A stretch of DNA of 64,000 bases from Chitinivibrionales bacterium (GTDB taxonomy: Bacteria > Fibrobacterota > Chitinivibrionia > Chitinivibrionales > WJKA01): NCBI GenBank assembly GCA_014728215.1, contig WJLZ01000167.1, forward strand, positions 1 to 64,000, written 5' to 3'. The notes under the pieces were generated by a model. That model was given only the letters and a program-made list of their open reading frames with translations, did not search any database and was not told the DNA's origin. Shown here in pieces: positions 44,383-52,562 of this stretch. The translations under genes were made by a program, and so were the position numbers. Numbering within the stretch: position 1 is the first letter of the stretch; each line of letters opens with the position of its first letter.

Positions 44383-45058
44383 CGGTTTTCGCGTTTATTT
44401 CCGCGCCATTCTCGGCACATGCCTTTACTGCATCGAGCCTCCCCGAAGCCGAAGCAACGATAAGCGGTGTGGCGCCATGCATGTTTCGAGCATTCATGTC
44501 AAGACCCATGCTGGCGAGAGTGCGGATCATCTGATCTTTCCCGGCCATTGCTGCCAGATGAATGCCGGTGCTGCTATCGATTGAAATCGCATGCTTGTTA
44601 GCGCCTTTTTCGACAAGGTATTTGACTATTTTTATTGATTCTGTTTCATTTTCGATTCTGTCCGCTTCAGATTTGAATTTTCGATGCTCTTTATCAATGC
44701 CGCGGCAGGCATAGAGGAACGGGGTCATGCCGCGCTCAATAGTTTTATCGACAATATTTACATCAGCACCCTTTTTTACTAATTTCGCCACCCTTTCATA
44801 ATCTCCGGTCCAAGGTTTATGGCATGCCCAGAGCAATTCTCTCGATAGTCCAGCTTCGCTTTGATGTTGACACATAAAAGCGAAACAACTTATTGCTACA
44901 GCCACTACCTTTATCAAAATGTTAAAATCTACATAATTAATTGCCTTAATCCGGCATCCATCTGTCACTGAAGGACTGCTTTCCGGCTTCCGCCGGAATG
45001 ACGGAAACCATATGCATTCAATTTTGTAGCTCTCAATAGTCATTTTTATTAGCTCCAA
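44243..45058 (-). CDS. Ankyrin-repeat protein, possible immunity protein
   Basis: The frame has 271 codons. Ankyrin repeats fill residues 75-270, for example STGIHLAAMAGKDQMIRTLASMGLDMNAR, MHGATPLIVASASGRLDAVKACAENGAEINAK and DGFTALDVARQYGTEEARQ. The N-terminal 45 codons run through a dispersed palindromic repeat (FRRKPES) and are unlikely to be coding. A start at a TTG near 44917 would give a signal/lipobox-like IKVVAVAISCFAFMCQ, and export would fit a periplasmic immunity role. It lies two bases after the large OmpA-domain gene. Ankyrin genes next to secreted toxins often encode immunity. Confidence 0.7.
   Translation of the reverse strand: MELIKMTIESYKIECIWFPSFRRKPESSPSVTDGCRIKAINYVDFNILIKVVAVAISCFAFMCQHQSEAGLSRELLWACHKPWTGDYERVAKLVKKGADVNIVDKTIERGMTPFLYACRGIDKEHRKFKSEADRIENETESIKIVKYLVEKGANKHAISIDSSTGIHLAAMAGKDQMIRTLASMGLDMNARNMHGATPLIVASASGRLDAVKACAENGAEINAKTDDGFTALDVARQYGTEEARQMGMSEYNEHAEIARYLESKGAVAGKE
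44981..45003. repeat. Dispersed palindromic repeat, single copy
   Basis: TTCCGGC and GCCGGAA pair around a four-base loop (44981-44998), followed by TGACG. The same unit occurs at 48435-48458 and, reversed, at 48381-48406. This is the widespread type of repeat with GGAATGACG ends. Translated, it gives FRRKPES, which marks the N-terminus of the frame above as non-coding. Confidence 0.7.
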
Positions 45059-45060
45059 GG

Positions 45061-48000
45061 TTATTGATAGTGATACTTAATTTTCAGGTCATCAAATTCT
45101 TTTTGCTGCTTAAAATCTAATAGATTTGAAATGTCGACTTTCTCTCTTCCATTTTTAGAATCACCCATTTTCAAACCTTGGACAATTTTTTCAAATTCCA
45201 TATCATGCCTGCAACTCTTCAACACCGTAATTACCGCATCTTCCTTATCCTCTTCGGAAAATCCGCCCAATCCGGCGCCGCCATGGCGCATTTCGTAGAT
45301 CAGGTTCTGTTTCATCTGCCAGGTCGCATAATGCCACCGGTTATTGGCCTGGGATTCCTTGACAGCCCTGATCGCATTCTCCTTTTCGGCATCTTCGGTA
45401 TTGACTCTCTTTAAATAATTATAGGTTGAGCGAAGTATCAAAAAATTGGAGTTGAATTGCTTGAATCCGGAATAGCCGGGAATAAACTTATCAAAGGTGT
45501 CATCGACCTCTTTTAATTTCCCAAGGCCTTTCACCATAGCCTCACGCGTATTATCCATGATTTCATCAAGACTTTCACTTCCTTCTTCCCACGCCTTCAG
45601 CAAGGTATTTCCTGCCAGAAAGCAGTTTGCCATGAGACCCTGAAACAAATCATATACATTATCTTGCAAAACATCACTGATATTCTTCCAGTTAAATGCA
45701 TTAACCACAGTCCAGATAAATTTTGCACTATTGGCGACACTCACGTTTCCTTTGATATCGGTTCCCGCCCCGATTTTAAAGGCTGCACCAATCTGAGAAT
45801 GATATCTGACTCTTCCATTAAAATAGCCAACCTTAAAACCCGCCGATATCCCCGCTCCTATTGCAGCCCAGGTGCCGAACGATGCGTCACCAAGCTCCTG
45901 CCAGTCCCCATCCTCCGGTTTCATATTATTTGCAGTATCATAATCATCAATAAGTCTCATTAAGAGTGATAATTTAGCATCGGCGTCAACCTTTGCGCCG
46001 GCAAAGAAGTCAACTCCGGCTTGTAGTCCCGCAGAAACAGACTCCTCACTGTCCGAAGGCTTATTCGCTTCAGGACTCTTGGGATCAAGCACCACACCGA
46101 GTTCAGCTTGAATCGACGCACACACGCCTACGAATGCAGAACCGGTAAACGCGATCTGAAACATTAAAAATGCACTACCACAATCATCATCAACGAACCC
46201 TGGATCCTTTGTCCGGAGAAAATCTATCAGGTCGAATCCGGATTCATTGGGCAAATTAACCTTGATTTCTCCCTGGGCCTGTGTCAGTGATGCACTTCCT
46301 TCAATTTTTGCGCCGGCCTTTATGCTTTTTTCATCACCCCATTTAATCGATGCCCCAAGGGCACCTTCATAGGAATACCGCAAGAACTGAGCACCAATGC
46401 CACCATCAAGAATCGTGTTGGATTCCCAGAAATCTTTCTTGAAATTCTCATTAAATTCTTTGCACCATTGCGACTCACCTTCACCAGGAGGAAAAAGCTT
46501 CTTTTCGAATAACTTGATCTCGAGTTCCTTGTGCGATCGATTGTTTTCTTTGCGATTTCCCTTTTCCTCTCCAAGCTCGCTGCGGAGCTTTCTGCCAACA
46601 GTTTTCCTGTCGAACCAGCGGTACCGTTTGGGAACGTTTTTGTTCCGTACCCGGATCATGCGTTTACCAGTCACCCACCAGTACTCCTGAATATTCCCTG
46701 CTTTCAGCTTATGCCCCATTGGCGATACATTTCCTTTTTGTTCCCGCTCATTGAGATATTTTCTCTTTTCTTCATCGATTTTTGAATCCAGTGAGGCGAC
46801 AATATCATCAACCTTCTGTTCATCCCTTTCTTCGCAGATAACTCTCATCCAGTACATTACCGCATGAATGGTTGCCGCCCGCTTTTTGTCACTCATGTTT
46901 TCTTCCGATACAAAAGCTTTCATCCACGGAAGAAAGGCATCGAATATCTCGATCTCCCGTCGCATCGCTTTCATATCACCGGGAGAAATTATACCCAGTT
47001 CATCAGTCGACGTATTAAGGAATATCTCCCCATCCAGCACCGGCTCAAAACCATCTTTGTCAAGGGGCTTTTTCTCAACAACACTTTCATCAAAAACCGG
47101 GCACTCCTCTTTGGGGATAACTGTTGCCGTATCTGAGTGGGCCACCAGCACTGGCGCCTGCTCCGTATCCCAGAATGCGATTTCAACCCGGCGGTTCTCA
47201 CGGGATGCGTAATTGTCCTTTCCGTCACCATCAAGGGGGAAAGACTCGCCGCAGGGATACACTCCCGAACCATCATTACCCCATGAGAGCTGCGGCAGTG
47301 TCCTTTTATCATCATCTTTACGATATGACTCTTCAATAAGAGAGCGCAAAACAGTAAACAGAGCCTCCCAGGTCTGTGGTCCCATCGCGCCGTCTACGCT
47401 GATCGATTTGCCGAAGCGCTCATTGAATTCTGCCTGAAATGATTTCACCCCTGCCTGCGTTTTCGGGCCGTCAGCATTGTCAACAGCCCCCGGGTCACAA
47501 GACCACCCAAAAGAATCGGTCAAGGACTTGAGACACAACTGATAATCCTGTACCTGATTTTTGTCACCAACAGCCTCCTTCCATAATGCAGCATCGTTCC
47601 CCAGAAGTGCCTTGACCGTTTGGGCACGCGCTTGCGATAATTCGTAATTGTACTGTTCCCTCCCCTCAGTATCGGTATGACCAAAAACAACGATCTCTTT
47701 CGATGGATTAGCCGCTGCGAAATTCAACGCGGCAACAACCGCACCGATAACCGTTGCATTTTCATCCAGGCACGGGACCGCACTGTCGCTGTTGAAAAGC
47801 ACATCGGGAATTTCGACAAAATCCACATGTACCTTATCAACATGGGGCATCTCAAGGAGCGGACTTTCGAGCTCTTTGACCCCCTTGCTGTGTTCGGCGC
47901 GGAACAGGTAATGACATTTGGCTGATGGATCCTCGCACCAGGCGTCATAATATTTTTCGCCATAGTAGAGCGTTACCTCAACTTCGCCTTCACCGTTATC

Positions 48001-48312
48001 ATCGAGGAACAACTCAGGGAACTGCTTCAGGTCTTCATCCTCGCCTTCATGACGGACAAATATTTTGAGTTTCACCCGTTTACGGGCGGTATCCTTGAGG
48101 AATTCGGCCTTTACAAAAGCCTTGCAGGCCTCGTTGAACCGGTAGCCGTTGGGCCCCGGACGCCAGGCGCCCTCGACCAGCCGCACCTCAGTCGTGTCTT
48201 CCTTTGCCACGGTCGTGATTATTTCGACTTCTTTTGCCTCAACACGTTCTTCTTTTTTACCCGCGCCAAAGCCAAAACCGGGCTCATTGATATCGTGCCA
48301 TTCTTTCGGCAT
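45061..48312 (-). CDS. OmpA/peptidoglycan-binding giant protein, possible effector
   Basis: From the ATG at 48312 the product has 1083 residues. An N-terminal beta region (45-170) precedes an OmpA-like fold with LFNSDSAVP, VVFGHTDTEGREQYNYELSQARAQTVKALLG (210-238) and YASRENRRVEIAF (368-380); a PG_binding_1 domain (AVDNADGPKTQAGVKSFQ--FGKSISVDGAMGPQTWEALF, 276-320) is inserted between its parts. The C-terminal 450 residues have Gly/Ala-rich hydrophobic stretches (GSAFLMFQIAFTGSAFVGVCAS; FGTWAAIGAGISAGFKVG) that suggest membrane insertion. No signal peptide is visible. With ankyrin and MORN genes directly downstream, it looks like a contact-delivered (T6SS-like) toxin, but no secretion gene is in the window. 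Confidence 0.7.
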   Translation of the reverse strand: MPKEWHDINEPGFGFGAGKKEERVEAKEVEIITTVAKEDTTEVRLVEGAWRPGPNGYRFNEACKAFVKAEFLKDTARKRVKLKIFVRHEGEDEDLKQFPELFLDDNGEGEVEVTLYYGEKYYDAWCEDPSAKCHYLFRAEHSKGVKELESPLLEMPHVDKVHVDFVEIPDVLFNSDSAVPCLDENATVIGAVVAALNFAAANPSKEIVVFGHTDTEGREQYNYELSQARAQTVKALLGNDAALWKEAVGDKNQVQDYQLCLKSLTDSFGWSCDPGAVDNADGPKTQAGVKSFQAEFNERFGKSISVDGAMGPQTWEALFTVLRSLIEESYRKDDDKRTLPQLSWGNDGSGVYPCGESFPLDGDGKDNYASRENRRVEIAFWDTEQAPVLVAHSDTATVIPKEECPVFDESVVEKKPLDKDGFEPVLDGEIFLNTSTDELGIISPGDMKAMRREIEIFDAFLPWMKAFVSEENMSDKKRAATIHAVMYWMRVICEERDEQKVDDIVASLDSKIDEEKRKYLNEREQKGNVSPMGHKLKAGNIQEYWWVTGKRMIRVRNKNVPKRYRWFDRKTVGRKLRSELGEEKGNRKENNRSHKELEIKLFEKKLFPPGEGESQWCKEFNENFKKDFWESNTILDGGIGAQFLRYSYEGALGASIKWGDEKSIKAGAKIEGSASLTQAQGEIKVNLPNESGFDLIDFLRTKDPGFVDDDCGSAFLMFQIAFTGSAFVGVCASIQAELGVVLDPKSPEANKPSDSEESVSAGLQAGVDFFAGAKVDADAKLSLLMRLIDDYDTANNMKPEDGDWQELGDASFGTWAAIGAGISAGFKVGYFNGRVRYHSQIGAAFKIGAGTDIKGNVSVANSAKFIWTVVNAFNWKNISDVLQDNVYDLFQGLMANCFLAGNTLLKAWEEGSESLDEIMDNTREAMVKGLGKLKEVDDTFDKFIPGYSGFKQFNSNFLILRSTYNYLKRVNTEDAEKENAIRAVKESQANNRWHYATWQMKQNLIYEMRHGGAGLGGFSEEDKEDAVITVLKSCRHDMEFEKIVQGLKMGDSKNGREKVDISNLLDFKQQKEFDDLKIKYHYQ

Positions 48313-48380
48313 AAGTATCTCTCTGTTTGACAAATAATGATTTAAGCGTAGCTGCTCAGGTCCCTGTGGACGATTCCCGG

Positions 48381-48458
48381 CGTCAATCCGGTAAAAGCCG
48401 GAATCCTGTCGAATTCTTGCCGGAAACAAGATGGATTCCGGCTTTCGCCGGAATGACG
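48381..48458. repeat. Pair of inverted 26-bp palindromic repeats
   Basis: A unit ending in CCGGAATCC at 48381-48406 and a reversed copy at 48433-48458 (23 of 26 matches) are separated by 26 bases. Each has its own internal CCGG hairpin. The same unit appears at 44981. It lies upstream of the OmpA giant's gene. Confidence 0.7.
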
Positions 48459-48478
48459 AACCCGACCCACCTGAGTAG

Positions 48479-48598
48479 TTACATGAAAATACCAATTGTT
48501 ACCGCGAGATGTCTGTGACCGTGATCACATTTGGGACAATCGATGAAAATTTCCGGCGCACGTTTCTCACACCAGCCGCAAAAACCGCGACCCCTCAT
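48479..48598 (-). CDS. 39-residue zinc-ribbon-like peptide
   Basis: The frame starts MRGRGFCGWCEKRAPEIF and holds two CxxC pairs (CGWC and CPKC) with a GHRH stretch, a clear zinc-ribbon pattern. GGAG lies ahead of the ATG, and it overlaps the end of the helicase gene by 32 bases in another frame, as coupled small genes often do. It may be a chance frame, but the spacing of cysteines argues for a real peptide. Confidence 0.4.
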   Translation of the reverse strand: MRGRGFCGWCEKRAPEIFIDCPKCDHGHRHLAVTIGIFM

Positions 48599-50063
48599 AC
48601 TTCTTTCTCCGCCCATGCTCGTATTTCTGCGCGCAGGAGAGCAGATACAGGATTTTCTCGGCACGGGTGACTCCCACATAAAAGAGCCTGGTCTCTTCAT
48701 CGATATCACACTCTATTGGCGGCGGTTTTTTGCGCAGGATATAACGGCGGAAGACATCGTTCCAGTTACGGATCCTCTGTGATTTACGCAGTCGGTAATT
48801 GGGGAAAACCCCTTCTTCGAGGTCGCATAAAAATACCACGGGAAATTCGAGCCCCTTGGCGCCGTGAATTGTGGAGAATACCGGAAAGTTTTCTTCTTCA
48901 ATGCCCGAAGTTTCAAACTGCTCCCGTGTCCATTCGAGGGTCTGGTTGACCCGGAAAAGCAAGGCCGTCTTACAGGGAGGTATAGTATGCCGTTTCTGGA
49001 CCTCCGACAATTGACTTTGTATCCAGATCACCATATCTTCCTGGGTGTTGAAATGGCTTTTTGACGGTTTAGGATAGCGCCTGGCCTCTCCTAAAGAGTA
49101 CATACCCGAGTGAAGCACTTTTCGGAGCTCCTTTGGCTTGGAGCGGAAAATTCTGTTTGCCGTATGCAACACGGCGGGCACGCTCCGGTAATTGGTCTCG
49201 AGCTTGTAAATTTTCGCTCCCGGGAAATGGGTTGTAAAATTCATGATCGGCCCGATATCCGCGCCCCGGAATCCGTAAATCGCCTGATCGTCATCACCCA
49301 CGGCAAAGAGTGAACTGTTCGGTGCACAAATTTTTTTGAGCAGGTGTATCTGCAGGGGATTGGTATCCTGGAATTCATCAACCAGTATGGCGGTGTATTT
49401 TCGCTGATAATGGCGCGCAATATCCTTATGGTCCCCGAAGAGTTTCAGTGTCATTCCTATCATGTCCGCAAACTCCCACCGGTTCTCCCGGAACTTGGTC
49501 TGCTTCAACCGGTTATCGATTGTGGTAAGAAGGTTTCTTTTCTGAATCGCAAGACCTGCAAGCTTATCCGCAAAGACATGGAGTGTGGAGAGGAGGGAAT
49601 CCAGTTTCAGGAGGTCTAGCCCGAGGGCGAGACGTTCCTGTTTTGAACTGCACCGGGCGAGCATTTCGAGTCGTTCCTTTTCCGGAAGCAGCGAGGGTTC
49701 TTTGCTGTATCCCAGGCGCTCGAAATTTCTTTGATTGGCCACTTTATCTTTGAGCACGCCGAGGCCGAAGCCGTGAAAGGTGGTGATACGGGGCATATTT
49801 TGCGAAGGATCGATACCGTCGAGAATCTCTATCCGCTCGGCCATTTCCTTTGCAGCTTTACGGGTGAATGTGAGCGCCAGGATCGCCTGTTGCGGGCAGC
49901 GGGAATGGGCGAGAAAAGCGATTCGCCGGGTCAACACCGCGGTTTTGCCGCATCCGGCGCCGGCCAGCACCAGGACCGGTCCCCGATGTCTGGTGGTTAC
50001 TGACGACAGCTGTTCATCATTGAGTTGACGGGTAAGTGATTGAATTACGGCATCGTGGCTCAT
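48567..50063 (-). CDS. Short UvrD/Rep-type superfamily 1 DNA helicase
   Basis: All helicase motifs are present in 498 residues: Walker A LAGAGCGKTAVLT (33-45), motif Ia LTFTRKAA, DEFQDTNPLQ, VGDDDQAIYGFRGAD, ETNYRS, TIHGAKGLEFPVVFL and FYVGVTRAE. UvrD and Rep are about 670-720 residues; here the stretch between the NYRS motif and the TIHGAKGLE motif is short, so most of the 2B domain is missing. The protein may be a trimmed repair or mobile-element helicase. It is followed by the zinc-ribbon peptide and preceded by a hypothetical secreted protein gene on the same strand. Confidence 0.85.
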   Translation of the reverse strand: MSHDAVIQSLTRQLNDEQLSSVTTRHRGPVLVLAGAGCGKTAVLTRRIAFLAHSRCPQQAILALTFTRKAAKEMAERIEILDGIDPSQNMPRITTFHGFGLGVLKDKVANQRNFERLGYSKEPSLLPEKERLEMLARCSSKQERLALGLDLLKLDSLLSTLHVFADKLAGLAIQKRNLLTTIDNRLKQTKFRENRWEFADMIGMTLKLFGDHKDIARHYQRKYTAILVDEFQDTNPLQIHLLKKICAPNSSLFAVGDDDQAIYGFRGADIGPIMNFTTHFPGAKIYKLETNYRSVPAVLHTANRIFRSKPKELRKVLHSGMYSLGEARRYPKPSKSHFNTQEDMVIWIQSQLSEVQKRHTIPPCKTALLFRVNQTLEWTREQFETSGIEEENFPVFSTIHGAKGLEFPVVFLCDLEEGVFPNYRLRKSQRIRNWNDVFRRYILRKKPPPIECDIDEETRLFYVGVTRAEKILYLLSCAQKYEHGRRKKYEGSRFLRLV

Positions 50064-50113
50064 TCATAATAAAATAGTTTGCCGTCAACCGACGTTGTAT
50101 TACTTCCGGCTGC

Positions 50114-51760
50114 TTACGGAATCGTAGGTGTCCATTGGTAAAACCGGTATCCTCCCTCTGTGCATTCGTAATCTTTTTCGGCAATTTTGCCTTTGTCTGA
50201 GACGGCGACGGCATCTTTTCTTTTCAAATGGTGTTGTTTATTAAAAGTAAGCCTGTTGACAAAACCACCATTTTCATCGAAAACAACAACCTCTGCCCGA
50301 CCTTCCAGGTCTACCCGGACAAATACCTGCCGGTTATCGACGACATTGAGGACCCGGGCACAAAGGAGCCGGTCGGCGGCGCCGTAATCAAAGGAGCACA
50401 TCACGCCACGCCGGTTGGAAAGGGAAATGCTATAGGGGGCCCAGCAGGTAGATTCCTCTGAAAGAGAATCCTGCATGGCGGCGACAGGGGGTGGAAGGTG
50501 AGATCGTGATTTAGAAATCTTTTTGGTAATATTGCGGTAGACCGGACGGTGCAGCCGGACTATATGTTTTTTCGTGGTAAGATCCCGGATTTTAGCTTTT
50601 TGCTTCTCCCCGTCTTCATTCATAATCCATACCACAGGAACCGCGGCGCCGCTTCGAACACTCGAATTATGGTCTAATATCATCGCTTCATAGGAGACGC
50701 GCTGTTCATCCCGGAGCTTCTGTTCAAGCATTGGCCCTGAAGGTTGCGGAGCATAGTAGAAATAAGACCGCTTCCTCACCACGATTTCCCTGTTTTGATA
50801 ATCCAGAATACCGTAAAAAAGTGTCCCCAGACTGTCGACCCAGGGAGGAAATCCCCACTGAGCGGTCCGTTCAAAGGTATACTCCCGGGTTCCCCGCTTT
50901 TCCAGCACGGTTTCTCTGATCGTTTGTTTAAGAAGCGTATCCAGCCGGAGAATATTCCCGGCTTCATCACACAAAAGCACCTGCTGATAATATTCCGAAC
51001 GTTCGGAACCGGTTGATGCCTTGAGGCCGTAATAGTACCGCTCTCCTTCCCGCTGCACCACCGACAGCGGTTCTATAAGAAATTTTTTTATTCGAAGACC
51101 TTCCCTGACCTTGACGCCAGGAAAAAAGGAGCCAAACCGTTCTTTCTGCTCCATGATAGTCGGCGAAGTAAAACTGTATCGTTTTTCCAGCGACCACCAT
51201 CGTGTTTCTGTCTGAAGATCGAATCCGACAAGCCCCGGTTTGCTGTAGGTTCGCTCCACCATTTCACTGGTAAGTGTATTATAAGCTATATTGAGTATCT
51301 GTGTTGCGGATGGATCGCCATACTGCTTTGCTTCATCCCCGCCAATTTTTCTCATTCGTTTTTTTGTAATTTTATTTCCATATATCTCATTGGGGGTTTT
51401 ATTTTTATAATACAATATTGTAGATCTGTCGGTGGGATAAGCGAGTGAAAGCCGGTTGGGATTACCGGGCTTGAGACGCCTGTTCTGTTGATGGAGCGAA
51501 TGCGAATGCAGCAGTGTGCCTTTTTGATCGTAGAGCGCATAGCCGAAACGGGAATAAAAAAGAAGGTTATTGTTTTCGACTAACACCGGTCCCGAAAGCA
51601 GATCGACCAAGGCGATATCACGGGAACAATAATACAGATTATCGGGCTTGTCGTTAAGCCTGACAGTGAATAAAAGCGTATCTTCCCCGTGATGATCTGA
51701 AAAGCAAAGGGCCCCTTTGATAGTGAGGAAACTGATGAGGAACAGCAAGTATGGCTTCAC
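50114..51760 (-). CDS. Secreted hypothetical protein of about 548 residues
   Basis: I chose the GTG at 51760 after AAGGG because it starts directly at a signal peptide (KPYLLFLISFLTIKGALC). The mature protein is rich in Tyr, Arg and Glu with beta-strand patterns (ALYDQKGTLLHSHSL, VLLCDEAGNILRLDTLL, VVFDENGGFVNRLTF), which recall propeller-like repeats. I recognise no motif. It is divergent from the HAMP gene at 51921 and lies upstream of the helicase on the same strand. Confidence 0.65.
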   Translation of the reverse strand: MKPYLLFLISFLTIKGALCFSDHHGEDTLLFTVRLNDKPDNLYYCSRDIALVDLLSGPVLVENNNLLFYSRFGYALYDQKGTLLHSHSLHQQNRRLKPGNPNRLSLAYPTDRSTILYYKNKTPNEIYGNKITKKRMRKIGGDEAKQYGDPSATQILNIAYNTLTSEMVERTYSKPGLVGFDLQTETRWWSLEKRYSFTSPTIMEQKERFGSFFPGVKVREGLRIKKFLIEPLSVVQREGERYYYGLKASTGSERSEYYQQVLLCDEAGNILRLDTLLKQTIRETVLEKRGTREYTFERTAQWGFPPWVDSLGTLFYGILDYQNREIVVRKRSYFYYAPQPSGPMLEQKLRDEQRVSYEAMILDHNSSVRSGAAVPVVWIMNEDGEKQKAKIRDLTTKKHIVRLHRPVYRNITKKISKSRSHLPPPVAAMQDSLSEESTCWAPYSISLSNRRGVMCSFDYGAADRLLCARVLNVVDNRQVFVRVDLEGRAEVVVFDENGGFVNRLTFNKQHHLKRKDAVAVSDKGKIAEKDYECTEGGYRFYQWTPTIP

Positions 51761-51920
51761 GGCATGCCCTTCTTGAGGGGAAAAGAAAATATCCGATACC
51801 GCCCCCCGGCGGAAAATATTCATATATTTATAGACATTAAGTAGTTTATAAAATAAAATTTTACTATATATCAAAAAACAAAACAATAGCTCGATCGATT
51901 TATTTCTTTGAGGGGGTCCT

Positions 51921-52562
51921 ATGCCTCAGACAGCCAACCGAAAACCTATCGGTAATTTTTTCATTAAAAAGCCTCTTCAAATGCGGCTGATTTCAAAAAT
52001 TGTTCTTGCGGTTATCATTTCGACACTTGTATGCTCCGGAACCCTGCTTTTCACCTACTTGCTGAAATATCAGAGTACCGCCTTTTATCGGGTGATTCTC
52101 GATCATAACATGGATATCCCGCCGCGGGAAAATATCATCTTCATCATTTTGCCCAGCCTTCTGATCAGCGCGGTGGTGAACATTCTGGTCGCAGCCGTTA
52201 TCGGCTTGTGGGCCTCACGAAAGTATGCAGTGCCGATCTACAAACTCGAACAGTGGGCCGACCTTCTGAAGGACGGTAATCTGACTGCCAAACTCCGGTT
52301 CAGGGAAAAAGAGGAATTTAAAGAACTCTCCTCCCACTGCAACAAGCTTAGTGAAAATCTTCGAGAAAAATTTCTTGAAATTAAAACGAGTTCCGATTCG
52401 CTGAAGGAGCGGGTGGAGGATTCCGAGGAGTTGGCCCATATCGACGACGTACTGGAAGGTCTGGAGCTGGAAACGAAGCCGATCGAAGTCCATACGACGT
52501 TTCATCGCATAAAGTCGGCCGGAAACCAGGGACCTACCCCGCCTTCCGGAAATAAGGCGTAA
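51921..52562 (+). CDS. HAMP-domain membrane protein
   Basis: The 213-residue protein has a basic N-terminus, two transmembrane helices (about 27-47 and 73-95) with a short periplasmic loop, and a HAMP domain (SRKYAVPIYKLEQWADLLKDGNLTAKLRFREKEEFKELSSHCNKL) followed by a coiled coil. No kinase, cyclase or methyl-accepting domain follows, so it is a stand-alone HAMP protein that probably works with a separate signalling partner. GAGGGGG precedes the ATG. Its end overlaps the convergent oxidase gene by 29 bases. Confidence 0.8.
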   Translation: MPQTANRKPIGNFFIKKPLQMRLISKIVLAVIISTLVCSGTLLFTYLLKYQSTAFYRVILDHNMDIPPRENIIFIILPSLLISAVVNILVAAVIGLWASRKYAVPIYKLEQWADLLKDGNLTAKLRFREKEEFKELSSHCNKLSENLREKFLEIKTSSDSLKERVEDSEELAHIDDVLEGLELETKPIEVHTTFHRIKSAGNQGPTPPSGNKA

